64,000 nt of DNA from Chryseobacterium formosum (GTDB lineage: Bacteria > Bacteroidota > Bacteroidia > Flavobacteriales > Weeksellaceae): positions 62,001 through 126,000 of the forward strand of contig NZ_JAOVZW010000001.1 in the NCBI RefSeq assembly GCF_026460885.1. Reading direction: 5' to 3'. Positions within the stretch are counted from its first letter, which is position 1. Each line of letters opens with the position of its first letter. The notes under the pieces are model-generated. The model was not told where the DNA came from and ran no database searches. It saw only the letters and a program-made list of their open reading frames with translations. The translations under genes were made by a program, and so were the position numbers. Below, piece after piece: positions 1 to 8,767 of this stretch.

Positions 1-1709
1 CATTGGGACCACCTCCTTCAGCTTATTTTAATCCTCATTTGGATGTAATAGCGGGTGAAACTTATTATCTTATCGTTGATAACTTTCAAAGTACAGCCAA
101 TGGTTTCTCATTAAGCTGGAGCGGAACAGCAACTTTGGCTTCACCTTTTAATGATCCTGCATTAATTACAAACCCATTTATTACACCTGGACTTCCAAAT
201 GCTGATCCATTATTACCAAATGAAGTGGTAGTTTGTTCAAATCCTGCAACTTTTAATTTCAGCACATTATCAAGTGGTATCATTAATGGTAATACCAACT
301 TTACAGTATCATATTATTACAATACGAATGATATGTTAGCAGGAATCAACGCTATTACTGCGCCAATTATTGTTAACACAACAAGCACATACTACTACAG
401 TATTGGATATACAGATCCTACTAACCCAGCCAATCCTATCAATAAATGTAAACAAACGGGAAGGTTTAAATTTAAGAATGGTGCCATAACAGCAACTGAC
501 GCAACCCTGACTGAATGTAATAACAATAATACAGGAACCGCTGTTTTTAATCTTACAACAGCCAATGTTATTGCCGATCCTACATACGTGAAAAAGTATT
601 ACGAGTCTATGTATGATCTTAATAACAATTTAAATGAAATTACAAACCCATACCAATACACTTCTGGAGGAGGATCTATTTTTGTATTGGTAACTACTCA
701 GTATGGATGTACTGATGTTGCAGAGGTTAAATTAAATTTCTATCCGGTTGCAACAGGAACTGAAGCTACACTAAGGTCTTGTTTTATAGAAACAAATCCT
801 TCAACAGCTGAATTTAACCTTACTGTTGCTACTATAAATAATCCTTCAGGTACTACGAAACAGTATTATCCATCAATGACTGATGCGATTAATCAAACCA
901 ATGCAATTATAGATCCTCTTCACCATATTGCACCAAACGGAGTGATTTACATCAGAGTAATAACAGCGAATAATTGTTATACAGTTGTAAAAGTTAATTT
1001 AGTTGTGATTCCACCTGTGTATTCTACAGTATTAGTAGACAAAATTATATGTATTGAAGATAGAACTACTTTAGATGCAGGAACTGGTTTCAGCAGCTAT
1101 TTATGGAGCACTGGAGCTACTACACAAACGATTTCGAATGTGGGGGTAGGAACTTATTGGGTAAAACTTAAAACAGGTGATTGTACCGCAACACAAAAAG
1201 TAAAAGTATACGCTTCAGAACAACCTGTAGTTAGTAATATTGAAATTTCAAGCAATACAGTAACAGCATATGTTACAGGAGGAGCTCCTGCATATCAATA
1301 TTCACTTGATAATGTAAATTGGCAAGACTCTAATGTTTTCAATAATATAACTAGAGGTGATCACACAATCTATGTAAGAGATTCATATGATTGTGAACCA
1401 ATACAAGTAGGTATTGTTGTACCAAACTTAATCAATGTAATCACTCCAAACGGAGACGGAGTAAACGACGTTATTGATTATTCTGCATTGGCAGGAAAAC
1501 AGAATTTAATTCTTAGTATTTTTGACAGATACGGAGCTAAAATCTATCAGGCTGACAAAACCAACGGATACAAATGGGACGGTTCTGCAACTGGTACCAA
1601 AAAAGTTCCGACAGGAAATTACTGGTATTCTGTTACCTGGAATGAAAATAATAAAACCAGCACACCAATCAAATTCTCAGGATGGGTATTGGTAAAAAAC
1701 AGAGAATAA
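1..1709 (+). CDS. T9SS type B sorting-domain surface protein, 5' end cut by window
   Basis: This is the C-terminal 568 or so residues of a large secreted surface protein; the start and signal peptide lie left of the window, and the reading frame is open from base 3. The visible N-terminal part resembles the pre-peptidase/PPC-like region of the paralogue at 1824-3878 (FNPHLDVIAGETYYLIVDN here, YEPYLDVVAGQTYYLVIDN there). Ig-like repeat segments of about 80-90 residues follow, with the recurring phrase WSTGATTQ. The last 92 or so residues are a gliding-motility-associated type B T9SS sorting domain: NVITPNGDGVND, then PTGNYWYSVTW, ending GWVLVKNRE. Such proteins cross the outer membrane through T9SS and are attached or released at the surface. 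Its central and C-terminal half is closest to the paralogue at 8768-11038, not to its neighbour. Ligand unknown. Confidence 0.88.
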   Translation, partial: LGPPPSAYFNPHLDVIAGETYYLIVDNFQSTANGFSLSWSGTATLASPFNDPALITNPFITPGLPNADPLLPNEVVVCSNPATFNFSTLSSGIINGNTNFTVSYYYNTNDMLAGINAITAPIIVNTTSTYYYSIGYTDPTNPANPINKCKQTGRFKFKNGAITATDATLTECNNNNTGTAVFNLTTANVIADPTYVKKYYESMYDLNNNLNEITNPYQYTSGGGSIFVLVTTQYGCTDVAEVKLNFYPVATGTEATLRSCFIETNPSTAEFNLTVATINNPSGTTKQYYPSMTDAINQTNAIIDPLHHIAPNGVIYIRVITANNCYTVVKVNLVVIPPVYSTVLVDKIICIEDRTTLDAGTGFSSYLWSTGATTQTISNVGVGTYWVKLKTGDCTATQKVKVYASEQPVVSNIEISSNTVTAYVTGGAPAYQYSLDNVNWQDSNVFNNITRGDHTIYVRDSYDCEPIQVGIVVPNLINVITPNGDGVNDVIDYSALAGKQNLILSIFDRYGAKIYQADKTNGYKWDGSATGTKKVPTGNYWYSVTWNENNKTSTPIKFSGWVLVKNRE

Positions 1710-1724
1710 CATTTTCATCAATTA

Positions 1725-1756
1725 TAAAAAAGTCGCTTATTTAGCGGCTTTTTTTT
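1725..1756 (+). terminator. Rho-independent terminator
   Basis: Hairpin AAGTCGCT-TATTT-AGCGGCTT (8 bp with one G-T pair) followed by a run of T, placed just after the stop codon at 1709. Confidence 0.85.
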
Positions 1757-1796
1757 GTAATTGAATGATAATCTTTATATTTAATTAAATTTTATT

Positions 1797-1804
1797 TAAA
1801 TTTG
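1797..1804 (+). promoter_or_regulatory. Candidate -7 box (TAAATTTG)
   Basis: Matches the Bacteroidota sigma-70 -7 consensus TAnnTTTG, 19 nt before the ATG at 1824. No clear -33 TTTG is visible at the usual 19-21 nt spacing. Confidence 0.5.
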
Positions 1805-1823
1805 TATTTAAAATTATTTAGAA

Positions 1824-3878
1824 ATGAGAAAATTACTACTCTTTTTTATATTAATAACATCGCAACTATTCTATTCACAATCTGATTGTGTTTCTGCAAT
1901 TCCCGTTTGTGGAAATTCGGGGGTATCATATACACCATCTGGTCCCGGAAGCGTAATAGAAGATTTGGGAGGTTGTTTAACAGACGATGAAAATTTTTCA
2001 GTCTGGTATACTTTCACCGTTGCAACTTCCGGAACATTAGCATTCACCATTGATGCAAATAATAACTCAACAGATTATGATTTTGCAGTTTACGCGCCTA
2101 ATGCAACCTGTGCAAGTTTAGGAGCACCTATCAGATGTAATTTCTATGGAGTTTCTCCTACCGGAAATACTGGTTTGGAGCTTACAGATAGTGGAGTAGC
2201 TTATTATGAACCATACTTAGATGTTGTTGCAGGGCAAACTTATTATTTAGTTATTGATAATTATAGCAATGCTATAAATAGTGGTTTCTCTTTAATTTGG
2301 GAAGGAACAGCAACATTGTCATCAGCATTTTCAGACCCTACTTTAGCACCAAATCCGTTCATTGCTCCAGGAACTCCAAATCCTGCGGGGGGGCCAAACT
2401 TAGTACCAACATGCCCACTTCCTGGTCAATATGATTTCTCAACATTAACTACAGGAATCTTAAACGGTAACACTAATTTCGTCGTTAGCTACCACACAAC
2501 AGCCAATGATGCATTATCTGGTACTGCTCCAATTACTACTCCAATTACAGTGAATGGAACAGATACTTATTACTATAGCATTCGATATCAGGATCCGGCA
2601 AACCCCACAAACCCTTTGAACAATTGCCGACAAACAGGAACTTTTAAATTTATTTTGGGAGTAATACCTGTGAAAAACGCAACTGTTTTTGCTTGTGCTA
2701 ACAACGGCGCTACTACTGCAACATTTGATCTCACGACTGCAGACGTATATTTTGACACTACAGCAATTAAGAAATTTTATCTGACGATGGCAGATCTTAA
2801 TGCAGGAATCAATGAAATTCAAAATCCAAATAACTATAATTCTGTTGAGAAAAGAGTATATGCAAAAATAACAACCAATGCAGGATGTACAGGAAACGTT
2901 TATGTTGATTTGAAATTCCATCCAATAGTAATTGTAAATGAAGCTACTATTGAAGAGTGTTTCTTACCAATCAATACAAGTACAGCATCATTCAACTTAA
3001 ATTTAGCCAACGTAACTTCGCAGCCTAATACAACAAAAAAATTCTATCTTACATTAGATAATGCGGTTAACGGAACAAATGAGATAAGCAATACCTATAT
3101 ATCATCAAATTCTTCTGTATATGTAAGAGTATTTTCTCAAAATGGATGTTATGCAATTACAAAGATTAACTTAAAAGTTTTAACTCCTGTAAATTCTACC
3201 GTCCTTAAAGACAAAACAATTTGTTTAGAAGACAGAACAACTTTAGATGCGGGAGCAGGCTTTGACGGATACGAATGGAGCACCGGTGCAACTACACAGG
3301 TAATCTCAAATGTAGGAGTAGGAGCTTACTGGGTAAAATTAAAAACTGGAAAATGTTTTACGTTACAACAAGTACACGTTTACCCAACACAAAAACCTGT
3401 TATTGCTAGTTTAGATATTAAAAACAATACAATTACTGTGAATGTTACTGGTGGTTCTGCACCATATCAATATTCTTTAGATGGAACGAACTGGCAAGAT
3501 TCTAACTTATTTACGGGATTACCAAGAGGAGAAAATAAGATTTTTGTAAAAGATTCTTACGACTGTAACCCGGTTCAGATTCAAGTGACAGTACCTAATC
3601 TAATCAATGCGATTACTCCAAACGGAGATAATATGAATGATGAAATAGATTATACCGCTTTAGCTTATAAAAAGAATCTTGTATTCACAGTTTACAACAG
3701 ATATGGAAATAAAATCTACGAAGCTGATAAAATAAGAAACTTCAAATGGAATGGAACTTCGGGAGGTAAAAAAATCCAAACAGGAACTTACTGGTACACT
3801 ATTACTTGGAATGAAGATGACGCAAATAATACTCCAACAAAATACGATGGATGGGTATTGGTAAAAAATAGAGAATAA
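1824..3878 (+). CDS. T9SS type B sorting-domain surface protein
   Basis: Complete 684-residue secreted protein. Residues 1-19 form a signal peptide ending FYSQ. Residues about 20-165 are a PPC-like beta domain (FSVWYTFTVATSGTLAFTID, then YDFAVYAPNA), and several Ig-like segments with paired cysteines follow. Residues about 593-684 are the type B sorting domain: LINAITPNGDNMND, then QTGTYWYTITW, ending GWVLVKNRE. Its N-terminal half matches the preceding gene, but its last 220 or so residues are closer to the gene at 6316-8571 (KDKTIC, TALAYKKNLVFTVY, NNTPTKY). A terminator lies on each side, so it is probably monocistronic. Type B substrates often have a PorP/SprF-like partner gene next door; none is present here. 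Ligand unknown; probably an adhesin or matrix protein. Confidence 0.9.
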   Translation: MRKLLLFFILITSQLFYSQSDCVSAIPVCGNSGVSYTPSGPGSVIEDLGGCLTDDENFSVWYTFTVATSGTLAFTIDANNNSTDYDFAVYAPNATCASLGAPIRCNFYGVSPTGNTGLELTDSGVAYYEPYLDVVAGQTYYLVIDNYSNAINSGFSLIWEGTATLSSAFSDPTLAPNPFIAPGTPNPAGGPNLVPTCPLPGQYDFSTLTTGILNGNTNFVVSYHTTANDALSGTAPITTPITVNGTDTYYYSIRYQDPANPTNPLNNCRQTGTFKFILGVIPVKNATVFACANNGATTATFDLTTADVYFDTTAIKKFYLTMADLNAGINEIQNPNNYNSVEKRVYAKITTNAGCTGNVYVDLKFHPIVIVNEATIEECFLPINTSTASFNLNLANVTSQPNTTKKFYLTLDNAVNGTNEISNTYISSNSSVYVRVFSQNGCYAITKINLKVLTPVNSTVLKDKTICLEDRTTLDAGAGFDGYEWSTGATTQVISNVGVGAYWVKLKTGKCFTLQQVHVYPTQKPVIASLDIKNNTITVNVTGGSAPYQYSLDGTNWQDSNLFTGLPRGENKIFVKDSYDCNPVQIQVTVPNLINAITPNGDNMNDEIDYTALAYKKNLVFTVYNRYGNKIYEADKIRNFKWNGTSGGKKIQTGTYWYTITWNEDDANNTPTKYDGWVLVKNRE

Positions 3879-3898
3879 TAATATTTTCAAAATCAATA

Positions 3899-3934
3899 AA
3901 AAATCACCTCAGCAATAGGGTGATTTTTTTTATT
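3899..3934 (+). terminator. Rho-independent terminator
   Basis: AATCACC-loop-GGGTGATT stem followed by eight T, just after the stop at 3878. Confidence 0.85.
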
Positions 3935-4022
3935 AACATTGAACCTCATCTGTTTACCGCAGTTGCATTATGTTTTTCATAGAATTGTTAGTTACTATTT
4001 TAAAATTATTTTCTAAAAAAAC

Positions 4023-4030
4023 TATCTTTG
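4023..4030 (+). promoter_or_regulatory. Candidate -7 box of dnaB (TATCTTTG)
   Basis: TATCTTTG fits TAnnTTTG and ends only 4 nt before the dnaB ATG at 4035, so transcription would begin at or within a few bases of the start codon. No obvious -33 TTTG at normal spacing. Confidence 0.5.
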
Positions 4031-4034
4031 CATA

Positions 4035-5612
4035 ATGGCGCAGAAAGAAACACTATCCTCTCTTACACAAGGAAACTTTGCTAGAGAATTGTCGATTGCA
4101 GATGGAAAAATGCCTCCTAATGCTGTAGATTTTGAAAGATTGGTAATTGGTACTTTTTTAATTGATAAAAAAGGACTCGACCATTCTATTGATTTACTTA
4201 CGCCAGAAGTTTTCTATGATCCTAGACATCAGGTTATATTTTCTACAATTTTAAAATTATACGAAGGTAACCAACCTGTCGACATCATGACTGTTATTCA
4301 GGAAATGAAAAAGACAGACAAACTAAGCTCTGCAGGCGGTGATCATTACATTATTGAACTTACAATGGGAGTAAGTTCATCTGCACACATCGAATATCAT
4401 GTACGTGTAATTCTTGAAAAGTATATATTAAGAAGTTTGATTAATGTTTCAGCGAACGTAATTGACACTTCCTACAAAGAATCAACAGATGTTTTTGAAC
4501 TTTTAGATAAAGCCGAACAATCTTTTTTTGAAATCACCAACGGAACCATCAAAAAAGGTTTCGATACCGCCAATACTTTAGTAAAAGAAGCTATTGACAT
4601 TATTAAATCATTAAAAGATAAAGAAGGAATTTCTGGTGTACCATCCGGATTTAGAGATGTTGATAAAGAAACTGGAGGTTGGCAAAATTCCGACCTTATT
4701 ATTGTTGCGGCACGTCCTGCAATGGGAAAAACAGCCTTTATTCTATCAATGGCGAGAAATATTGCAGTTGAGTATAAAATACCAATGGCATTATTTTCAT
4801 TAGAGATGGCATCGGTACAGTTAATCACCAGAATGATTGCTTCCGAAACAAAAATTTCATCAGAAAAACTAAGAAAAGGAACGTTGGACGATGAAGAATG
4901 GCAAAGATTATTCTCGAATGTCTCTGAATTAGAAAACGCACCTTTATATATTGACGAAACTCCTTCCCTTTCCATATTTGACTTTAGAGCAAAATGCCGA
5001 AGACTTGTAATGCAACACGGAGTAAGACTAATCATGGTCGATTATCTTCAGCTGATGACAGCAGGAGGTGGAGGAAAAGGAAGCGGAAACCGTGAACAGG
5101 AAATTTCAATGATTTCCCGTTCATTAAAAGCGATTGCAAAAGAATTAAACGTACCTGTAATTGCACTTTCTCAGCTTTCAAGAAGTGTGGAAACCCGTCC
5201 CGGAAAACGACCTCAACTTTCAGATTTGAGAGAATCAGGAGCAATTGAGCAGGATGCGGATATCGTTTCATTTATTTTCAGACCAGAATATTATAAAATT
5301 ACAGTTTGGGATAATGACGAAGAAGGAGCAGAAACATCTACCGAAAATCAGGCAGAATTGATTATAGCAAAACACAGAAATGGTGCCACTGCAGATGTAA
5401 GATTGTCTTTCCTGAAACATTTTGCGAAATTTGGAAATATTGAGGATGCAACCAATGGTATGGGGTATTCTAATCCAATGGGTGAACCAAGTGGTTTTGA
5501 AAAAATTAAAACAACCATTCAACCAGGAGCAGCTTTTGATTTACCAGACACTTCAAAACTTTCAGGTTCTTCCATGAATGATCTTGATGATGAAGAAGAT
5601 TTTCCTTTTTAA
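4035..5612 (+). CDS. dnaB: Replicative DNA helicase DnaB
   Basis: The hexameric helicase that unwinds DNA at the replication fork and recruits primase. The 525 residues are of normal length. The N-terminal primase-interacting domain spans about 28-170 (PPNAVDFERLVIGTFLID). The RecA-like ATPase follows, with Walker A ARPAMGKTA at about 226-234, SLEMA at about 255, Walker B LIMVDYLQLM at about 332-341, then ALSQLSRSVE and QLSDLRESGAIEQDAD for the H3/H4 motifs. The tail is acidic (MNDLDDEEDFPF). No intein or truncation is visible. It sits alone between surface-protein genes, so its position is not informative. rnhA follows after 70 bp and may be cotranscribed. Confidence 0.98.
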   Translation: MAQKETLSSLTQGNFARELSIADGKMPPNAVDFERLVIGTFLIDKKGLDHSIDLLTPEVFYDPRHQVIFSTILKLYEGNQPVDIMTVIQEMKKTDKLSSAGGDHYIIELTMGVSSSAHIEYHVRVILEKYILRSLINVSANVIDTSYKESTDVFELLDKAEQSFFEITNGTIKKGFDTANTLVKEAIDIIKSLKDKEGISGVPSGFRDVDKETGGWQNSDLIIVAARPAMGKTAFILSMARNIAVEYKIPMALFSLEMASVQLITRMIASETKISSEKLRKGTLDDEEWQRLFSNVSELENAPLYIDETPSLSIFDFRAKCRRLVMQHGVRLIMVDYLQLMTAGGGGKGSGNREQEISMISRSLKAIAKELNVPVIALSQLSRSVETRPGKRPQLSDLRESGAIEQDADIVSFIFRPEYYKITVWDNDEEGAETSTENQAELIIAKHRNGATADVRLSFLKHFAKFGNIEDATNGMGYSNPMGEPSGFEKIKTTIQPGAAFDLPDTSKLSGSSMNDLDDEEDFPF

Positions 5613-5682
5613 GGTTAAAAATTAGTTTAAGACTAATATCAATTATGTCTTTTTTAAATTTTAATCTAAACCTTAATCTCAA

Positions 5683-6159
5683 ATGAGAATCGAAATATAC
5701 ACAGACGGAGCCTGTAGCGGAAACCCCGGAAAAGGAGGGTACGGAATTCTAATGCGAGTTCCTGAAAAAAATTATCAGAAAACATTCTCCAAAGGTTTTA
5801 GAAAAACTACCAATAACCGAATGGAACTTTTAGCTGTCATCACTGCACTGGAAAAGCTAAAATCTACTGAAAATGACATCCATGTTTTTACGGATAGCAA
5901 GTATGTTTCTGATGCTATTAATCAAAATTGGATTTCTGGTTGGGTTAAAAGAGGCTGGAAAAATGTAAAAAACCCGGATCTTTGGAAGAGATTCATCACG
6001 CTTTATAATGAACACAATCCAAAAATGCATTGGGTAAAAGGCCATGCAGGACATTTTGAAAATGAACTCTGCGATAAACTCGCTGTTGCTGCCGCAAATT
6101 CACCAAATCTTGAAGTAGATGCGTATTTTGAAGGTTTGGAAAACAATTCTCTATTTTGA
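5683..6159 (+). CDS. rnhA: Ribonuclease HI
   Basis: Cleaves the RNA strand of RNA-DNA hybrids, for example Okazaki primers and R-loops, in the cytoplasm. Its 158 residues match the bacterial type 1 enzyme. The catalytic carboxylates are visible: D8 in YTDGACSGNPG, E48 in NNRMELL, D71 in FTDSKYV and D131 in ENELCDKLA, with the loop histidine in VKGHAGH at about 121. It lies 70 bp downstream of dnaB in the same direction with no terminator between them, so it may be partly cotranscribed with the helicase. Confidence 0.97.
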   Translation: MRIEIYTDGACSGNPGKGGYGILMRVPEKNYQKTFSKGFRKTTNNRMELLAVITALEKLKSTENDIHVFTDSKYVSDAINQNWISGWVKRGWKNVKNPDLWKRFITLYNEHNPKMHWVKGHAGHFENELCDKLAVAAANSPNLEVDAYFEGLENNSLF

Positions 6160-6315
6160 ATAAAAACAAGACAAAGCATATCATATTCAACTTTTCGTTA
6201 TCATTAATATTTTTTATTACAAAATAATCAAACTTTTTTACAAAATTAACAGGTTGTATACATTTATTAGTTAAGATTTAATATCTTTACACGTCTAATT
6301 TAAGTATCCTATTAA

Positions 6316-8571
6316 ATGAATAAAAAACTACTCTTTTATTTTAGCCTTTTTGTACTTTGTATTTCCGGAAAACTTTCTTCTCAAACTTATCAGCTTACAG
6401 GATCACCTATTTCCACAACAGGTTGGACTATGGTGGCACCTACAGTTATAGGAACCCCTACAGATTTTATTCAGTTAACTCCGGACACTAACAACCAGTC
6501 AGGTTCTATAAGGCTAAACAACCCCATTAATCTAAAATTCTGTGATAAATGGCGTGTTGAATTTGATTTCAGAATGGATTCTAACCAAACCGCTAACGGA
6601 GATGGTCTTGCCTTTTGGTATTTAGCCAATCCTCCTGTGGCGAGTGTATTAGGTTCAGGTCTTGGCGTTTCACAAAATGCAATCGGTCTCATTGTAGGTT
6701 TTGACACCTATAATAACACTACAACTGCAGTAATGAGTAAAGTGCATGTTGCTTATGGGCAAGTTGCCAATACAACCGACAATAATAACGTAGAATTCTT
6801 CAATACTGCAGGAAGTTCTTTCCATTCACCGGATATGAATACTACACTTCCCTTTCAGGGAGCCACTTATAAACATGTTGAAGTAAACGCAACTGTAAAT
6901 ACATCAATTCCAAATACATGGAATATCACAATCAAAATTGATGGAAATACGATCTGTAATCAACCATTTACAGCATCCGGAGCTGCTGCCACAATGACAC
7001 AAGGATACTTTGGGTTTTCAGCTTCTACAGGAGGAAACAGATCTAGACATTCGATTAAAAATGTAAAAATCTATACCGATAAAGTAAGCTTATTAACACC
7101 ATCGGTTACACAGTCTTTCTGTCCTAACCCGTCAACAGGTTCTGGAACAGTAAATTTAACTTCTTTCAATTCTCAGTTTGTTACAAACCCGGCAAATTAC
7201 ACTTTCACTTATTTAGTTGGAGGTACCCTGGTATCAAGCCCAACTACTTTTCAGTTTACGGCAAATACAACGGTGAATGTTATTATTAAAGACAATTCAG
7301 CTTTGCTTTGTGATAATCCCGATGGAACGATACAACTTAATCTAGCACCATTTACCGCCACAAACGTTACACTTTCAGAATGTAATAATAATGGAGCTTT
7401 AACCGCAACCTATAATCTAAGTTCGGCGAATGTAACTGGAGTTCTTGGAGCTACTAAAAAATACTATAGAACTTTAGCAGACCTAAATGCAGGAATAAAT
7501 GAAATTACAAACTTTACAGCGCATGTTTCCGCACCTGGAAAAGTGTATGTGAAAGTTACTACTCCACAAGGATGTACAGGAAATGCTGAAATTACATTAG
7601 CTTTCCATCCACTTCCTGTAGTAAAAGATGCAATTTTAGAAGCTTGTTTTAATGAAATTAATCCAACAACAGCAACTTTCAACCTAACAACAGCTAATGT
7701 TACCACAGAAACAGGAATTGTAAAACAATTTTATACTTCTTTGGCTAATGCATTAAGTGGGACGAATGAAATTATTCCTTCTATTGCATACATAAGCCAA
7801 AGTACGGACGTCTATGTAAAAGTAACTAATACAAATGGCTGTTATGTTATTAAGAAAATCTCGCTTAAAGTAGTTACTCCTGTTAAATCATCTATATTGA
7901 AAGACAAAACAATCTGTATTGATGAAAGAACAACACTTGATGCAGGATCTGGTTTCGCAGGTTATTTATGGAGTACCGGAGCAACTACTCAGTCTATTTC
8001 GGGAGTACCTGTTGGAAATTATTCTGTAGTATTAAAAACAGGAAATTGTTTTACAATTCAAACTGTAAATGTAAAAATGGCTACAAACCCTGTCATTTCT
8101 ACTATTGACATCAACAATAATACGCTTACTGTAAATGTTTCAGGAGGAACAGCTCCTTATAAATATTCTTTAAACGGAACTAATTGGCAAGATTCTAATA
8201 TATTTAATGGCGTACCACGTGGTGAAAACAAAGTTTTCGTAAAAGATTTTTATAATTGCGAACCTGTACATGTACAAATTACAGTTCCGAATATCATCAA
8301 CGCAATTACTCCTAATGGTGATAACGTAAATGATTTCATCGACTACACCGCATTAGCTTATAAGAAGAATCTTGTATTCACTGTTTATGACAGATATGGA
8401 AACATGAAGTATCAAGCAGATAAAATAAGAAATTACACTTGGGATGGAACTTCCGGAGGTAAAAAATTATCTACAGGAACTTATTGGTACTCCATCACAT
8501 GGACTGAAAATGACGCAAACAATACACCTACGAAATACAATGGATGGGTATTGGTTAAAAATAGAGAATAA
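6316..8571 (+). CDS. L-type lectin-domain protein with T9SS type B sorting domain
   Basis: A 751-residue secreted protein. The signal peptide is about 1-22 (ending GKLSSQ). Residues about 23-260 are a legume/L-type lectin-like beta sandwich: DFIQLTPDTNNQSGSIRL, WRVEFDFRM, GDGLAFWYL, GLIVGFDTYNN, then MTQGYFGFSASTGG, all typical of carbohydrate-binding L-type lectins. Ig-like repeats follow (two about 85-residue units starting near SECNNN and EACFNE). The last 92 or so residues are the type B sorting domain (INAITPNGDNVND to GWVLVKNRE). The lectin part pairs with the next gene while the C-terminal third pairs with 1824-3878. TATCTTTA at 6282-6289 is a near-consensus -7 box. Glycan specificity cannot be read from the sequence. 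Confidence 0.9.
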   Translation: MNKKLLFYFSLFVLCISGKLSSQTYQLTGSPISTTGWTMVAPTVIGTPTDFIQLTPDTNNQSGSIRLNNPINLKFCDKWRVEFDFRMDSNQTANGDGLAFWYLANPPVASVLGSGLGVSQNAIGLIVGFDTYNNTTTAVMSKVHVAYGQVANTTDNNNVEFFNTAGSSFHSPDMNTTLPFQGATYKHVEVNATVNTSIPNTWNITIKIDGNTICNQPFTASGAAATMTQGYFGFSASTGGNRSRHSIKNVKIYTDKVSLLTPSVTQSFCPNPSTGSGTVNLTSFNSQFVTNPANYTFTYLVGGTLVSSPTTFQFTANTTVNVIIKDNSALLCDNPDGTIQLNLAPFTATNVTLSECNNNGALTATYNLSSANVTGVLGATKKYYRTLADLNAGINEITNFTAHVSAPGKVYVKVTTPQGCTGNAEITLAFHPLPVVKDAILEACFNEINPTTATFNLTTANVTTETGIVKQFYTSLANALSGTNEIIPSIAYISQSTDVYVKVTNTNGCYVIKKISLKVVTPVKSSILKDKTICIDERTTLDAGSGFAGYLWSTGATTQSISGVPVGNYSVVLKTGNCFTIQTVNVKMATNPVISTIDINNNTLTVNVSGGTAPYKYSLNGTNWQDSNIFNGVPRGENKVFVKDFYNCEPVHVQITVPNIINAITPNGDNVNDFIDYTALAYKKNLVFTVYDRYGNMKYQADKIRNYTWDGTSGGKKLSTGTYWYSITWTENDANNTPTKYNGWVLVKNRE

Positions 8572-8576
8572 AAACA

Positions 8577-8614
8577 TCGGCACCACTCACGTAAAAAGTG
8601 GTGCCTTTTTATTT
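8577..8614 (+). terminator. Rho-independent terminator
   Basis: GGCACCACT stem pairing with AGTGGTGCC, followed by TTTTTATTTT, right after the stop at 8571. Confidence 0.88.
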
Positions 8615-8767
8615 TCATATTCACAAAATCTATAATAGAAAGCTAAGATTCAAACTTTGCAAAGATATATTTTAAGATACTCTATTGCTACTTTATGACC
8701 TAAAGCACATCTATTTAAAGCAAAAAAACAGATAATTTTACCAAACAATAAATCTATTAAGTTAAAA